Part shown: positions 28,601-40,025 of the stretch, piece by piece
Numbering within the stretch: the stretch's first letter is position 1
Layout of the letters: each line of letters begins with the position of its first letter
Assembly (NCBI GenBank): GCA_963969345.1
Contig: OZ017769.1
Location: 2,609,600 to 2,673,599, forward strand
DNA length: 64,000 nucleotides
Source: Turbatrix aceti
Taxonomy: Eukaryota > Nematoda > Chromadorea > Rhabditida > Panagrolaimidae
Reading direction: 5' to 3'
The notes under the pieces: model-generated
Told to the model about the DNA's origin: nothing
Databases searched by the model: none
Seen by the model: the letters and a program-made list of their open reading frames with translations, nothing else
Translations under genes and position numbers: made by a program

Positions 28601-30922
28601 TCACCACGTTTTCCGTCTGCAGTCCCGCACAACGCCTACGAAAGTGTCCTGATTATTCACTGATGACAAGCAGAAAAAAACCGGGAGAAGCATAGATCTG
28701 TTTGGAAAGAGTCCCAAAAGTGGTGAAGATGACAGAAAGCAAACAAACAAACAAAGAAGACGTCCTTTAGCAGAACAATGAGGGTACTTCGCCAGACCAC
28801 TCAAAAAAGATGATCGCTAATCGACACAACAAACACCGTTCATCTGATCGCCACCAAAATTACCGCATTGTTCCTCGAAGATAAGCCGAGTTTGAATAAA
28901 AAAAAGAAGAAAAACGAGCGAACAAAAAAAGGAACAAAGACGTTCAAAAAAGGCGGCAAGAAAAAAAAAACTTTTCTTCGATCGTTAAATGTCAAAAAAA
29001 GGCGGAAGTAAGAACAAAGAAGTAATAAAACGATGAGAAGTTCAAAGTGTTTTTGAGGTTAACCAATTGGGTTATTAACCACCTTGGTAGAAAAATAAAT
29101 CGGTTGATGACATGGTTTTCAGGTCGTAAGAAATTTTTTTTGGAGGGTGATGACACATTTTTTTGGCGACCTCAAAAATTGGCCAATTAAGGAAGCAAAA
29201 TTAGGAGTCGTTATTGGTGAAAAAAAGAACAAAATTTTTTTTAAAAAAGCAGAAAAAAATTGAAAACATAATTCGAAAGAAACTAGAAAAATGCCAAATT
29301 TTCGACCAAAAACTAGGATTCTAGTCGGGTCGAAATTTTAGTGCCAAATCATTTTTTTGAAAAAAACACTGTCTCAAAACGATTTTTTGAGTTTGAAAGT
29401 AAAGTTTTGATATAAAAACACAAGATCTGTGAATTTTTAACAAATTTTTTTTTGACTATTTTATGGTCATTTATTGCCGTAAATTTTGGCCACAGTACAA
29501 AAGTACTACAAAGTTTGTTTTCAGAAAAAAAAATAAATTTATGTATTTTTTAAATTAAAAAAAATTTCGGCAAAGACTAATTTTAGCAGAAACCTTCAAA
29601 ATCTCATTTCAAAGCCAACTATACAAAAACCCTCAAAAAACGTACACCGGAACATTCCCCCTCCTTCAGATTGCACAAAAATATTCCACAGACATTGTCT
29701 ACTTTTTTATGTCTCCTACCAGGCAAATAACCACCAGAATTTGTATTACATTCTGCAATCCGCATCCCGTCCGTCTCGTTCACGTAACCATCCAAAATCG
29801 ACGACGACGTGTAACCAGTAAATATACATACATCGTCCGCCATCCCGTGATGGTCGTTGGTAGCCTTCGACGTCGCTACATCGACGAAGGCTACCAAAAC
29901 CATCCAATTCCATCTGTTTGCGTTCGGTCGTCAGCGTCGTGGACAAACGAAAGCGCCGGTATCCCTGCCTACCGTCCGATTCAATTCCTCCCTCTCCTCA
30001 ACTTTTTTTTGCCCGCTAGACAGCTAACTTGCATTGTGTCCTGTTTCACGGATTTTTCTCATCTCCTCCGTCTTACGCGTCCGTCTGGACTCAGCAAACA
30101 TGACTCGCTCAATGTCCGTGTCCGCAAATCAACAAGTTGGTTTTTTTACGTGTTTGGGAACTCGGAGAATTGAATTACGTCCGTCCAATTCTTCTAGTCG
30201 GACGTCCCGAAAGGAAAGGCCCCGACTGATTTTTTTTCTGTTGACAAACATCGATCACCTGCTCTATAAACTTGCAATGTTGTCCTGAAGCAAGCTGTGA
30301 CCGCCAACAAGCGCCCATACTTGTGACCCATCATCAAGACCGAGAAAAGGTGAGTTTGCAAATAGTCGATCGTTAAAAAGTGTACGTTTGTGATTTTTAG
30401 AATCATAAGTGTGGACAAGCCGGTTTTTTTGGAGGGAAAAAAAAGCAACGGAAATTGGAGTTTTTAAGCACAGGTGCTTAGAACGTGTTGTAACAACATC
30501 AAGTTCAACAAATTGGATTGTGCTTGAAAAATTACGCATGTTTTACCCAAAAATTTCGTCAAAAATTTGTTTTTAAATTCAACCTCTCGTTTTACCCAAA
30601 ATTGAATGAAAAAAAATCAAAAACAAAAATTCAAACGCTCGTTTTACCCAAACATGAGTCAAAAAACGACAAAAAATTTCAAACTTTCGTTTTACCCCAA
30701 AATTGAAGCAAAAATTACAAAAAAAAAAATTGTTTGACAAGTAAAAATTTTTGTAAAAAAATTACCAACCTTTGCATTTTCGAGTGCATCCGCAGAATGG
30801 GTTTCCTTGCTTTGGAAGCAATTCTGGCACTTTGAAGTCGAAAACATGTTCGGCTTGAAGAAAGCACACGGTCGGCCTCCGCCCGAAGAAGCCATGGCGA
30901 CCGTCGAGTGATTGGGTGGCAT
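4630..30922 (-). CDS. MPRIP: MPRIP/Outspread homologue: two PH domains plus long C-terminal coiled coil
   Basis: Myosin phosphatase Rho-interacting proteins bind F-actin and the myosin phosphatase complex and link RhoA signalling to actomyosin. Phase-consistent exons: 30922-30770, 18246-18097, 17742-17323, 15407-15067, 14613-13866, 10443-10399, 8408-8310, 7580-7393, 7072-6185, 5781-5663 and 5096-4630, about 1205 aa. The N-terminus has the family's FKPNMFSTSKCQNCF motif, equivalent to the vertebrate segment before PH1. PH1 is split by introns (RWQRRFFKLFDDGEF; TVPQLTLDMTQC). PH2 follows (KGWLMLRGKSENEWVKHWAV to YVLSAMTPGIRDSWISAL). A low-complexity linker leads to a coiled coil with MYSAKCLENSQL and ends in ERRKFFERVAEYNSFF. 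Intron 1 is 12.5 kb and contains a transposon. Exon 2 begins with ATG right behind TTTTTTTTCAG, so a leader-spliced start there is possible. Exon order and phases were checked by hand; transcripts would confirm. Confidence 0.9.
8575..8841 (-). CDS. Candidate alternative first exon of the MPRIP homologue (short coiled-coil isoform)
   Basis: It starts at the ATG at 8841 and reads 89 codons of Ser-, His-, Pro- and Gln-rich sequence (MVERCSSQPPPSSS; HHHHQNHSDSSSSS; KQQQQQPPPP). It ends KSYACE at a GAG|GTTAGG donor in phase 0. That phase joins exactly to the coiled-coil exon at 8408 (VQLLREQL). The product would lack both PH domains and keep only the coiled coil. A chance open frame over low-complexity DNA is the alternative. 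The phase match and composition favour a real internal promoter, but there is no homology support. Confidence 0.5.
9269..9775. repeat. Tandem duplication of about 265 bp in an MPRIP intron
   Basis: The block starting CCGTGACGCTAACTTTAACC occurs at about 9271 and again at about 9537. Both copies run through TAATTCAAAATTAGTCAAAT and end with CTTACTGTCTTTCAAAAATT-like sequence. The copies differ by small indels and substitutions. It lies between the two candidate alternative first exons. Confidence 0.8.
10485..10850 (-). CDS. Candidate alternative first exon of the MPRIP homologue
   Basis: 122 codons from the ATG pair at 10850/10847 (MMTFLSTANTRRFRPQEPPR) to a donor AGG|GTCAGT at 10485, phase 0. 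It joins in frame to the next exon (QEDSQEYRLQTLETQ, 10443-10399). The segment is Pro/Ser/Arg-rich (PPRPPSPASNRSS; GLPPLPPSPKPLRR). A splice acceptor near 10912 would put it out of frame with exon 5, so a separate promoter fits better than inclusion in the long form. No recognised domain. Confidence 0.55.
19430..22745. repeat. Subterminal inverted repeat of about 480 bp flanking the transposase gene
   Basis: The left arm (about 19430-19909) is repeated inverted in the right arm (about 22262-22745). Both contain CAAGTGCCGTTTGTTGAACA, TGACGGCATGGGGGGGGA and the same 48-codon frame beginning MPFVEHRRGPRFLTKTV. The right-arm copy of that frame runs on into the transposase frame. Confidence 0.85.
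19975..22407 (-). CDS. Transposase of the intron-1 DNA transposon (possible frame break)
   Basis: Open frames run from 22407 to 21601 and, shifted in frame, from about 21683 to 21365. Then a GTACGT...TTTTAAG intron, exon 21316-20896, a GTAGGC...AAATTTCAG intron, and exon 20848-19975 (stop). The N-terminus is basic with a short coiled coil (KNRVLQNQVTKLKAESQHMK). The middle has RVTIGGDSGGDG, then GDLKFLSIVLGHQG followed by a Cys/His group (CFCHLCE). The end has PKIHLLRRHVVPFIRLHGSW and KFTEQGLEAMHAI. Asp of GGD, Asp of GDLKFL and Glu of TEQG may be the DDE triad (inference). The frame change around 21601-21690 is either a disabling indel or an exon boundary I did not resolve. The real start may be inside the inverted repeat or at a later Met. 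Confidence 0.6.
22800..23560. repeat. GC-rich tandem repeats arranged as a large palindrome
   Basis: Units of about 55-60 bp built on CTGCAGCGACGTTGCGTCGC and ACTTTCAGC(T/C)GA(A/C)GCTGCC. They read in one direction at 23181-23560 and inverted at 22800-23035, with a spacer at 23036-23180. GAAGTACGAACCACAC at 23012 faces GTGTGGTTCGTACTTC at 23190. Much higher GC than the surrounding intron. Confidence 0.8.
23902..30536. other. Remainder of MPRIP intron 1
   Basis: No exon or RNA gene recognised. AT-rich, with many A/T homopolymers, an ATA microsatellite at about 24238-24252 and CATA-rich stretches near 24470-24510. Open frames up to 154 codons here show no domain, and their composition follows the local base content. 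Confidence 0.5.
30537..30705. repeat. Short tandem repeat, about 60-bp period
   Basis: Four related units each carrying CGTTTTACCCAAAATTGA or GTTTTACCC followed by an A-rich tail (around 30540, 30590, 30640 and 30690). It lies just inside intron 1, next to exon 1 of the MPRIP homologue. Confidence 0.7.
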
Positions 30923-30954
30923 CTTCCGCCTCGGAAACGTGGAATGGCCTGAAT

Positions 30955-30970
30955 GCCTGCAAAACACGAT
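30955..30970 (-). promoter_or_regulatory. Splice acceptor in the 5' leader of the MPRIP homologue
   Basis: Minus strand ATCGTGTTTTGCAG followed by GCATTCAGGCC, about 35 nt upstream of the first ATG (30922). It could accept a 5'-UTR exon or a trans-spliced leader. Confidence 0.45.
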
Positions 30971-33900
30971 AGATAAGAAACTATCCCGGCAGAACACGTC
31001 CAAGAGGGGTGGTGGGTGCATCTGGTGGTCACTCGTCTGTCTTGGCAAACAACATCGACATCGATGGCCGCAGTCGCAGCCCGAGCAAAAGCAGCAGCAG
31101 CGACCGGCGAGGCGATGATTGTTCCTGGGAGTGGCCATCTCGCAAAACATCTCGCCGCATGGGAAGAAAGCAGGGGAAAAAGACAGTGCGGTCGGTGATG
31201 TGGTGATCATCATCATCATCGTCGCACGGACACGGACACGGACTGTGACAAGATGAGGACAAGGAGAAAAGATGAAAAAGTGAAATTGAATTTATTCATA
31301 ACAAACACACAGATCGGCAAGAAAAAGACGGCTGGAGACAGTGGAAACGTTTAAAATTATAATTTTATGGGTTTTTGGGGGTGGAAACGTGGATTTGGAG
31401 TCCACAAAAGGATTTTGAAGCAGAATACCTAATTTTGAACCGAGATAACAAATAAAAAACAATTTAAAAAAATGTAAAAATAATTTTCTCGTTTCACATA
31501 AAAAAATCCAAAAAAAGGAGAAAAAATGGACAAAAAGAAAAATGTCAAATTCGAAACCAAAAATTTTGCCAAGCCAAAAACGGAACCCTAGCAACAAAAT
31601 CTGGCATTTAACAAGTAAGTCGTTCGAGCCAAACTTGTTTTGGCACATTGACCGGCGCAAAAATCAATTATCTTCCATGTGCCACATGTTGGGTGCGCAT
31701 GAACAATTTGCTGAAGCGTGAGGACCTTTCAAACGGTTTGGTAATGGGGATTTTGCTTCAAGTGACCCCAAGCATAAAAAAAAATTTACTTCAAAGTCTC
31801 AAAGTACTTCTCAATAGTAAAAAAATTGAACAAGCATCATTAAAGCACCCTAGAACGATTTATGAGTGGACAAAAAAAATTACGTTCAAAATATAAAAAA
31901 AAAATTGAAAGTACAGAATTTTTTGGGACGGTCAAAAAAAATATAAAGGTTCACAAATGACCAAAAAAATAAATGCTCGACTAATTTGTTCTCCCAGTGG
32001 TGGGTAAAAAGCTGGCTGCTTTGCGCGTCCATTTGGTCAAGCAGAGATAGATACATGCGCAACAGGCGCGCACCGGCCTCAAAATTGTTATACATCCATG
32101 CAACACGGGCATATTCATTCATCGACGGTCGCGGTGACCATGGAGACGAAAAACAGGTGAACGGGAGCAGGCACTGGTCATCGAGGGGTCAGCAGAAACA
32201 AAAAAGAAACATCGGCACCTTGCCCCAAAAAAAAGACAGCACACAACAAAAAAAAATCGCAGCCCGCCGCTGAAAAACACACCAGAACAAAGCCAGAAAG
32301 CCAAATCAACGCGTTTCGCTCCAAACGACCGCTGCTAACCGAGATCGAGACCGATCTCGATCAGTCTCGGTCATTTTAGGGAGGGGGTCGTTCGTGGAGG
32401 ACAGAGAACAGACAGGAGGGGTACTTTGACAGCTTAGCACGCAGCCCAGCCCCCACACGTCGTCGTCGACGGTCAAAGCTGTCGCGCAACAACGCAACAC
32501 TCGAGTGATGAGCCCCAGTACCCGAGGTCTCCCCAGAGCCTAATCGCACAAACTAATGCGGCTATTTTTCAAATATTTCGTTTTTCAAGTCCCTGAATGC
32601 GGGCAATCATCGCTCCGTAAGTTGTCAGCAGCCCCGAAACGTCCAAAACGTTTCCACTACGAGAAGGAGGTGACAGGACCGTTGACGTATTTATGTAGCA
32701 AAAAAAAATAATAATGGGTTCAAAATCGTCAAAAAAACGTTAAAATCAATGGCCTAAAATCGGAAAGTAGCGCTAAATACGGAAAACATTCGAAAAGGAT
32801 GTAAAAGAGTACGCCGAAGCGATTTACGATCAACAGTGGCGAAAGCAGCTGATAACAAGCCTAAGGTCATAAAAAAGGTCGTAAAACGTTCGGAAGCGTC
32901 GAGAAAAAGTCAATATAAACAAATAGCACTTTTTTTGAGGGAAAACATCTTTGGCAGACAAAAAAACAACTGAAATAATCAATCCTGGCGCCAGCGACGA
33001 GAAATAACACAAAAACAACACGAAAAAAGCTCGATAAAAGTCAAAAAAACCCATCAAAAAAGGTAAAAAAACATCAAAACCCCAAAAAAACTCACATTTA
33101 TGTACAAATCTCTCCAGTTACGACGAAAATAAGTTCAAATAAAAACCCGAAGCCAAGCCAAAAAGTTAGTGAGAATAGGTAAATACCATCAAAGGAATAG
33201 ATTCCGTGACAGGTGGAAGACTTGAAATGGCAAGAATTTTTGTCTTATCGCACGTGTTTATTTGGTTGACAAGACAACGAACGAGCCAGGTAGACAGGAG
33301 ACGCGTCGGCGGCGTTCGTTTGCTAGGAACGCGTTCGCGGTGGGTGCGATGACAAAAACAAAAAAGAGAAAAAAGAAAAGCAAGCTAAAAGCGCGCGCGA
33401 ATATCTCAAATCTGTTGGACGCAACATGCGAGATGACCTTTGACCACCGCCCACATAAAAAACACAAGTTTCCCTTTGACAGGGGTTTTGGCACGAAATG
33501 GGAAATATCGCGGTGGGAATGGAAAATCAAAATCGGGGGGTTTTTGAATTACGATCGTTACTCTATACTGTAAGCATGGAGAGGGGATGTTACTTTTCTA
33601 TCGTTTTTGACGTTTTCTCATTGTTTTTCAACTATTTTGGGCCTATTTCGTGTTTTTCCCTCTTTTTTCTTCTTTTTTTATTTTAGGCTAACAATTTTCG
33701 CCTTGTAACGTCTTTTTTTGGGGATTGTGGTCCTATTTTTTTGTCTTTACCGCTCAAACATCAACTTATCCGTTAAAAAAGTGATCTCCAAACCACCCTA
33801 ACTTTTTTTTTAATGCTATGGAGCCTAATTTTTATTACTGATTTCTCGCGTAAGTGGTCCTGGACCCACTCGATCGGACCGTTGGGTTGGTCGGATGAGC

Positions 33901-36900
33901 CTTGAATCAAGCTTTTTATTCGTGTCAAGGAATTTTTTGCGCACACACACATTCCATTGCATTCATTGCCCGTGCAACCGGCTTTTGATCTACTGGGAGT
34001 TATCGGGTGGTAGCGAGATTTTGTGGTTATAATTGGTGGTGATGGTCGATTATAAAATGTGTCAAGATCAATTTCAACTTTTTTTATGCAATACGTGTGA
34101 TATTAGTAAATTGGAGGGGAGAGGGAGGGCAAGGCAATTGGACTTTATATTATAAATTTTGATCAGCTTGGGGCATTTTCCAGGAAAACACGTTGTTTTT
34201 AGAGGGGTGGAAAGGGGTTTTTGAGGCACTGAAAAATTGGGAAAATGTGTCCTTGTAAAATTTTTTTAATATCCATAAAATATGTAATTAGCACAGTTAT
34301 TTATTTTTAAAATCGCACCAAAGCAGTTTATTTTCCCATTCACGACCCGGGACAATTTCCGCTTAAAGCATGGTGCAATGATGATAACAAGTGCTTGACG
34401 CCTGATTTTTCCCGACTTGGCGCCTTGATTAACCTCCGGTTAAAAAAACTATCTAAATAAATTTTCTTATCAGTATTCCGCAAAAAATAATATTGCTACC
34501 TTTTTTGTAGGTTTTTGCTAACTAAGGTAAATAACAAAACACAATATGAGAAATCAAAAAAAAATTCAGTTAAATTATTCCATAAAATAAAATTCAACCT
34601 GTCTGCAGTTAAAATTTTCATATCAGAATTTAGCAAAAAATTTTGCAAAATTCAGCAAAAAAAAATTTTTGCTACATTTTTTCTAGTTTTTTAGGATAGC
34701 AAAACACAATAAAAGAATTCAGTAAAATGCAGTGAATTGACCCCCTATTTTTTCCCATAACACAAAATTCAACCTTCTCATGTTTATTTTCCTTTTCCAA
34801 AAAAATGCCATCAAGAGGCATTTGCCCAATATTTTTACCCAGTTTTTGTCAGTCAACATTGAAAAAATTAAGAAGAAAAAAACCATAAATCACATCTTAA
34901 CAGTTACACCCCTCCTCTGACAATGACTGCTTGCCGCGGTGATTGTGTAATAAACTGGACGATTAACTTTTTCCTTCCATTTCCTAACTACAAACAAACC
35001 AGCGCGGTAAAAAAAAGGAGGTAAATAGTACAAATTCTCACATCAGTTTTTTTATGTCAGAAGCTCTGGTCGTCGGAACATGGTTAGGAACGGATCAGAT
35101 GAGCAAGCGCACAGTCATCAGTCAGTCGGGCAGGCAAGTGTGCAGGTGAAAGAAATCAAATCAGATGCAGAAAATCAACTGATTGTTGATTTTTTGTAGC
35201 GAGACATGCGCGCACATGAATTTCAAAAAAAAAACACAACAAATAATAAATGTTGGCGCGGCCTTCGTACTTTGGCCTTCCTTCGATCAGTCAATATCGA
35301 TGGGAAAAAATACATATATCAACGAGACGAATTTTATATATCAGATTGCGGTTGGGAGTGAATCACGTTACTACGTGAGTTTACAGTCAATTTCAATTTC
35401 ATGGAACACAAGAAACATCGGGGTTGATGAGTCAGTCAGTAAAAGAACACAAATTACCCATTAGGGTTTTTTTACTCATTCAAGGCAGTCGATAGTGGAA
35501 CGGATGGTTCTTCGCAACAATGAAACACTATACTCAGCTTGGGTTTTAAATTTCGTTCATTTGGAAAAAAAAGATGGGGAAATTGGGGTTTTTGAAATTT
35601 TAATTGTCTACGTTGACTGATTTTGTGACTGAAAATTTTTTATTGTCAGTTAAACCCAAATTTAAAAACAAATGATGTTCTAACACTTTTGAAGGCCGCA
35701 TGAGGACCTTCAAAGGTGTTAGGTCACCATTTATTTTTAAATTTGGGTTTCACTGACAGTAAAAATATTGAATAGTCGCGAAATCAGTTTTTGTAGACAA
35801 TTAAAATTGAAAAACCCTTAATTTTCACCTTTTTTTCCAAATGAGCGAAATTTGAGACTTCAAAGATCCCGGGACCACTTTCAATGACAAAATGACAAAA
35901 TTCAGTTTTCAAACAACTCTCACTTCAATTTAACCCCCTAAACACACCCAAGTTCAGTTCCATTTCCCTCACAAACCAAACCAAAACCGCTCACGTAAAT
36001 AAATCCTACGAGTATCACTTTTTCATCAGCGCGCAAAAAAATTAAGGAGAAGAGCTGCTGCTGCTGCTGCACGAACTTCAAACACGTGCATCCTCGGTAG
36101 AGTTATCCTTTACGTGGCGGTAGGGGGATGCCGAGCCGAATAAAGGGATTATGCAGATACACTGATGGAGATAAAAAAAAATAGAGCGAAGAAAACCCAA
36201 GCAAGCGCGTCAACAATAGAGGAGCACAAAAAAAGTGAAGAGAGTTAAACCAACAAAAAAAAAGAATCACGGAGGCGATAACTAAAATCCCCTCAAATCC
36301 TTCTCCTCGTCCGATTTCGCGTGAGTGAATGAGTCTGAACGCGAAGGAAAGGCGGAGAAGGAAAGAGAAGAAGGGGGGGATTAGAGGCCGTGTAATCCCG
36401 TATAGTCTATTGGTAAATCGGGAAATTCCCGACACGCGATGAAAAAAGATCGCAAGGCCAAGTCAAGGCGATGTCAAAAAAGGAAGACACAGTAAAATGT
36501 TAGAAAGTTACGATTATATTACTTGCGATCGATTTGGCGGGCGCGTCCCACGTTCAATCGGTTGGGAGAAAGTGTTATCGACTCTCAAGATCAGTTAACT
36601 TGACCCTGATCGTTGGGTGCACAAATGGAAGCCAATATTTATTGCAAACTGACATCATTCAAATTTAATTCAGGTTTAAAAAACAAAACCCATAATTTGT
36701 TTTTTAACCCTGTTCAATTAATTATTTTTTAATTTTTGTCTTTAAAAAAAATGGTGTCAGTTTACTACATAATTATCTAAATTAGGAGGATAAACGTGTC
36801 GATAATTTTTTTATCCGTCACGTGAATAAGACGTCAAATTAAGGTTTCTGGATCGTTGTCAGTTTGGTTGGTGCAGGAAAACAACAAACAAATTCAACAA

Positions 36901-38628
36901 AAAAATCGGATAATTAGCAATCAATTTATTAATTGCACCCAACAAAAATTTATTTCGATAGGGGGATTTTTTTTAAAGACGCTTGCAACTAGTCTTTGTT
37001 CAAATTGAAATCAGCAAGAGCAATGTACAAAAATGTTGTCAGAGAAAGTTGCAAAACATAGGAGACATCGAAGAGGGGGTAGCGACATGAGACGGACGCA
37101 AGAAGTCAGTTCTCTCTTCGTCTCTTCTTGTCCAGTGTAACAAAAAGCTGAACAAGCTCTAAGTTGTATAATACACAGTAGTTCCTCTTTTCATAAGATG
37201 ATACATGTGTTCCGTGTTCCCGAGAGATGACGAAGAGGATGACAAAAATATTTAGAAAATCAAGAGTGAAAAGAAAAATAAATGCCGCCGCCGCTGCTGA
37301 CCAGTACATAGTTAGTCTGCCAACCGGCTGGTCATTTTTTTTCCTGCTAACTTGCCACCGGCACCCACAGCAGCGGGAGCAGCAGATGGCCAGGCTAGGC
37401 GACAAGCTGCCAGAGTCAGGGGATATCTTCTTCCAGCGTAACCCGATGCTGCTGGTTGTCGGATGGTCGGCGAGAAAGTTGACGGCTCAGGCTGCCGTAA
37501 CAGATGGACAACAGAAATAAAATGCCCGCTAATTTATGAACTTTTTGGATGGATGAAGGAATAATTTTTGACGACTTCTGGCTGTGAAATTCTTACACTT
37601 ATTTTTACCACATTTTTGCAGACAAAAAACCGAATATACGGATAAAATCGTATAAAAAATGACAGTTTTAAAAAACGTCAAAAATGTGTCAAAAAGTTAT
37701 TTAAAAAAATACTGAGAGACAATAGACGACAGTCAACAAACAAAACAAACAGAAAAAAACAATTGAACAGTAAAAAGGATAACAAAAGTCACCGAGTTGA
37801 ATAACAAAAACAAAAATTCCGCCAAAAATCTGTCAAATCCACGATATCCCCACCCTCAGGGCAACGTCGTGGATTTGATCCACTCCGTGTGGTGTGAAAA
37901 CGAGGCGCCTTCTCCCCCCCCCTCCTCCCAGCATCTGTTGTCTCCCACATGTTGGCCAATAGAGGGCCCCTCACAGGTACTTCTTCCCCCTTCAAGTGGT
38001 AGGATCAATCGTCACTCAAAAAAATGGAAGCACCACAGTTTTTTTTTTCATAAGAGTTTTTTTGGTCGAGCTGACGTCTCTGACGCATCATCTGCTCTTC
38101 CGGTGTTGGAAGGCTGGGGTGCTGGCTGACCAGTCAGTCAGGCAGGCAAGAAGGGAGGCTTCTTCTTCCGGTGGGGTGGAGGTGAGGAAGAAGCTTGAGC
38201 AATCACGCCCTCCTCGTGAGGACTGTTTCGCGTGAGACAGCTTTTGTTGATTTTCGACTGGCTAACGTACTCTCGCCAGAGGGGGAGGAAACACGAGTAC
38301 GCGCGATTCCAAAGTTGTGTAATCTCCGGCTAACAAAGCCTTAAAGTAAAGCCTGAGCATGGTTGCTCGGCTGTTTGGCTGCTGCTTGTGCGAGCTTCCC
38401 AGTCGCATTACGTGGTAATGACACTCTCCGGCTGTCCGGATTTGTCTGAGGCGTTTCTCGTCTTGCAAGCTGTAATCATGGGATATGTATTTATTTCAAA
38501 AAGTATCATGCACACTGCGCATAAATATTTGTTCATCTGTTTCTTGTTTTTATAATATGTGCATTTGTAAGATACCCACAAATCCGTTCAACACACACCG
38601 CAATCAGCAGGTAAGACGAAAATGAAGA
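30971..38628. other. Large intergenic region between the MPRIP and phosphatase genes
   Basis: No supported gene in about 7.6 kb. It contains a perfect-looking fold-back (35547-35858), a GCT repeat at about 36054-36070, a short GATCGAGACC-type palindrome near 32341-32370 and A/T homopolymers. Open frames up to about 110 codons have no domain signal. Confidence 0.5.
35547..35858. repeat. Fold-back repeat, about 150-bp arms
   Basis: The left arm from TTTTAAATTTCGTTCATTTGG reappears inverted as CCAAATGAGCGAAATTTGAG at the right end. Inner arms CAAATGATGTTCTAACA and TGTTAGGTCACCATTT meet around the centre AAGGCCGCATGAGGACCTT. No coding capacity; a MITE or hairpin element. Confidence 0.8.
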
Positions 38629-39815
38629 ATGCAAAATATGCAAATTAGTGTCAACTTGGAATTCACCTCAAAAGTGAAGTACAGACAAACTGCCAAAAGC
38701 ACTGAAATGTCTTCTTCCGTCACATCAACGACGATATTGGATGAAAGTTATTTTCTATCATCGGAGTCAGAAAACCTCAAAGATTCGGCGCTGAAATGGG
38801 CACGCGAGGTCCTTGATTGCAAGGTCCAGGGTTTGGTCGACGAATTCGAAGCCCTGCGGCATTACAATCCACCCGAGCTGACGACCACTGTCTTCGGAAA
38901 AAACACTGATCGTTGCAGGTACAAGGACAAGCCCTGCCAGGATAGACACCGGGTCGTACTCAGGTGGCCCGGAACTCAGCATGACTTCATCCACGCCAAT
39001 TACGTAAGCTTGAGCAGCAAAACTGACTTCGGATGATAAATTTCGGCTTATATGGGCTCTATTTTGCAGATCAGTACTCTGACCAACTCCCGTCGTTTCA
39101 TCTGCACTCAAGGACCCCTGGACAATACCATTGTCGATTTCTGGCACATGGTCATTCAGGAAGAGTGCAAGAACATTGTCATGCTCTGCAACACCGAAGA
39201 AAACGGCGTGAACAAGTGTGCTAATTACTGGCCGGCTGCCGCGAATTCATCAGAGGTTTACGGTGACGTGGAGATCAAAAACGTAGATATCGACATATTT
39301 AACCCGTTCATCGCTGTGAGCGTCCTTCATCTCAAGTGGACCCTGTTCGACGAGAAGAAGGAAGCATTCGTCAAACACTACCACTGGATCGACTGGCCGG
39401 AAAACGGAGTGCCGCCTATCAACTCCAGCGCTCCCGATTTGCTTGCCGAAGTGCTCAAGTCCTCGAAGCCGGTCGTCGTGCACTGCTCGGGAGGCATCGG
39501 CCGTACCAGCACCTTCGTAGGCCTCCAAGTGCTTCAGGAACGGCTCAACGCCGACGCGGACTGCGAATCCAGGGTTGAGTTTTTCAAGAAACTGCGCGAT
39601 CAGCGGGCTTACAGCATTCAGACGCTCAAGGTATTTTTTTGGAAGACGGCTTTGATTCGGAATCTGAAAAAACAAGCTTTCAGCAATACCTTTTTCTGAA
39701 TCACATGGCACTGCGCTACGTCATGAATGAGATCCACTCCTGGGACGCAGAAACAAAGGCAGCGTATCAGACTTTTCAAGCCGACTACAATGCACTTGTT
39801 AATCAAAAACTCTAA
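38629..39815 (+). CDS. Protein tyrosine phosphatase, WPD loop altered to WPE
   Basis: Exons 38629-39003, 39070-39630 and 39684-39815, all phase 0, about 355 aa. Donors GTAAGC and GTATTT, acceptors TTTTGCAG and CTTTCAG. Classical PTP motifs in order: RYKDKPCQDRHRVVL and DFIHANY; TQGPLDNTIVDFWHMV; IVMLCNTEENGVNKCANYWP; the WPD-loop position WIDWPENGVP; the P-loop VVHCSGGIGRTS with nucleophile Cys and Arg present; and the Q-loop RAYSIQTLKQYLF. The general acid Asp of WPD is Glu here and the pTyr-loop Asn-Arg-Tyr is Cys-Arg-Tyr, so activity may be reduced. No signal peptide or membrane segment, so probably cytoplasmic, as in the expanded short nematode PTPs. Met at 38707 (MSSSVTST) is an alternative start. 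A poly(A) signal AATAAA lies at 39954. Confidence 0.9.
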
Positions 39816-39851
39816 ACTTGTATGCATTATTTATTTTATTTTTTTGCATGT

Positions 39852-39920
39852 GTGGCCCATGCCACTGTACTGTTTCTGCATTTCGTGCATTCCTTGTGGG
39901 TTTGCCATTTTGCCATGATA
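39852..39920 (+). pseudogene. Relic of a 7TM-family last exon
   Basis: Plus-strand reading WPMPLYCFCISCIPCGFAIL followed by a stop matches the start of the last exon of the 7TM paralogues (MYCSCITYIPCGLSILW). About 70 bp survive, inside the 3' UTR of the phosphatase gene. Confidence 0.6.
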
Positions 39921-40025
39921 AAGGATGTTTCTTTTTTTTTGTCAATTCTGTATAATAAACTTTTGTAAACTACTTTCACCTTCTCATTGTCATTACCTAA
40001 ACATAAAAAGAAATTACTAATTTAT

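Noticed and set aside
29709..30173. 154-codon plus-strand frame in MPRIP intron 1
   Set aside because: No motif, no splice signals of note, low-complexity neighbourhood; likely chance.
33262..33573. Basic 103-codon plus-strand frame
   Set aside because: Lys/Arg richness follows A-rich DNA; no homology or gene context.
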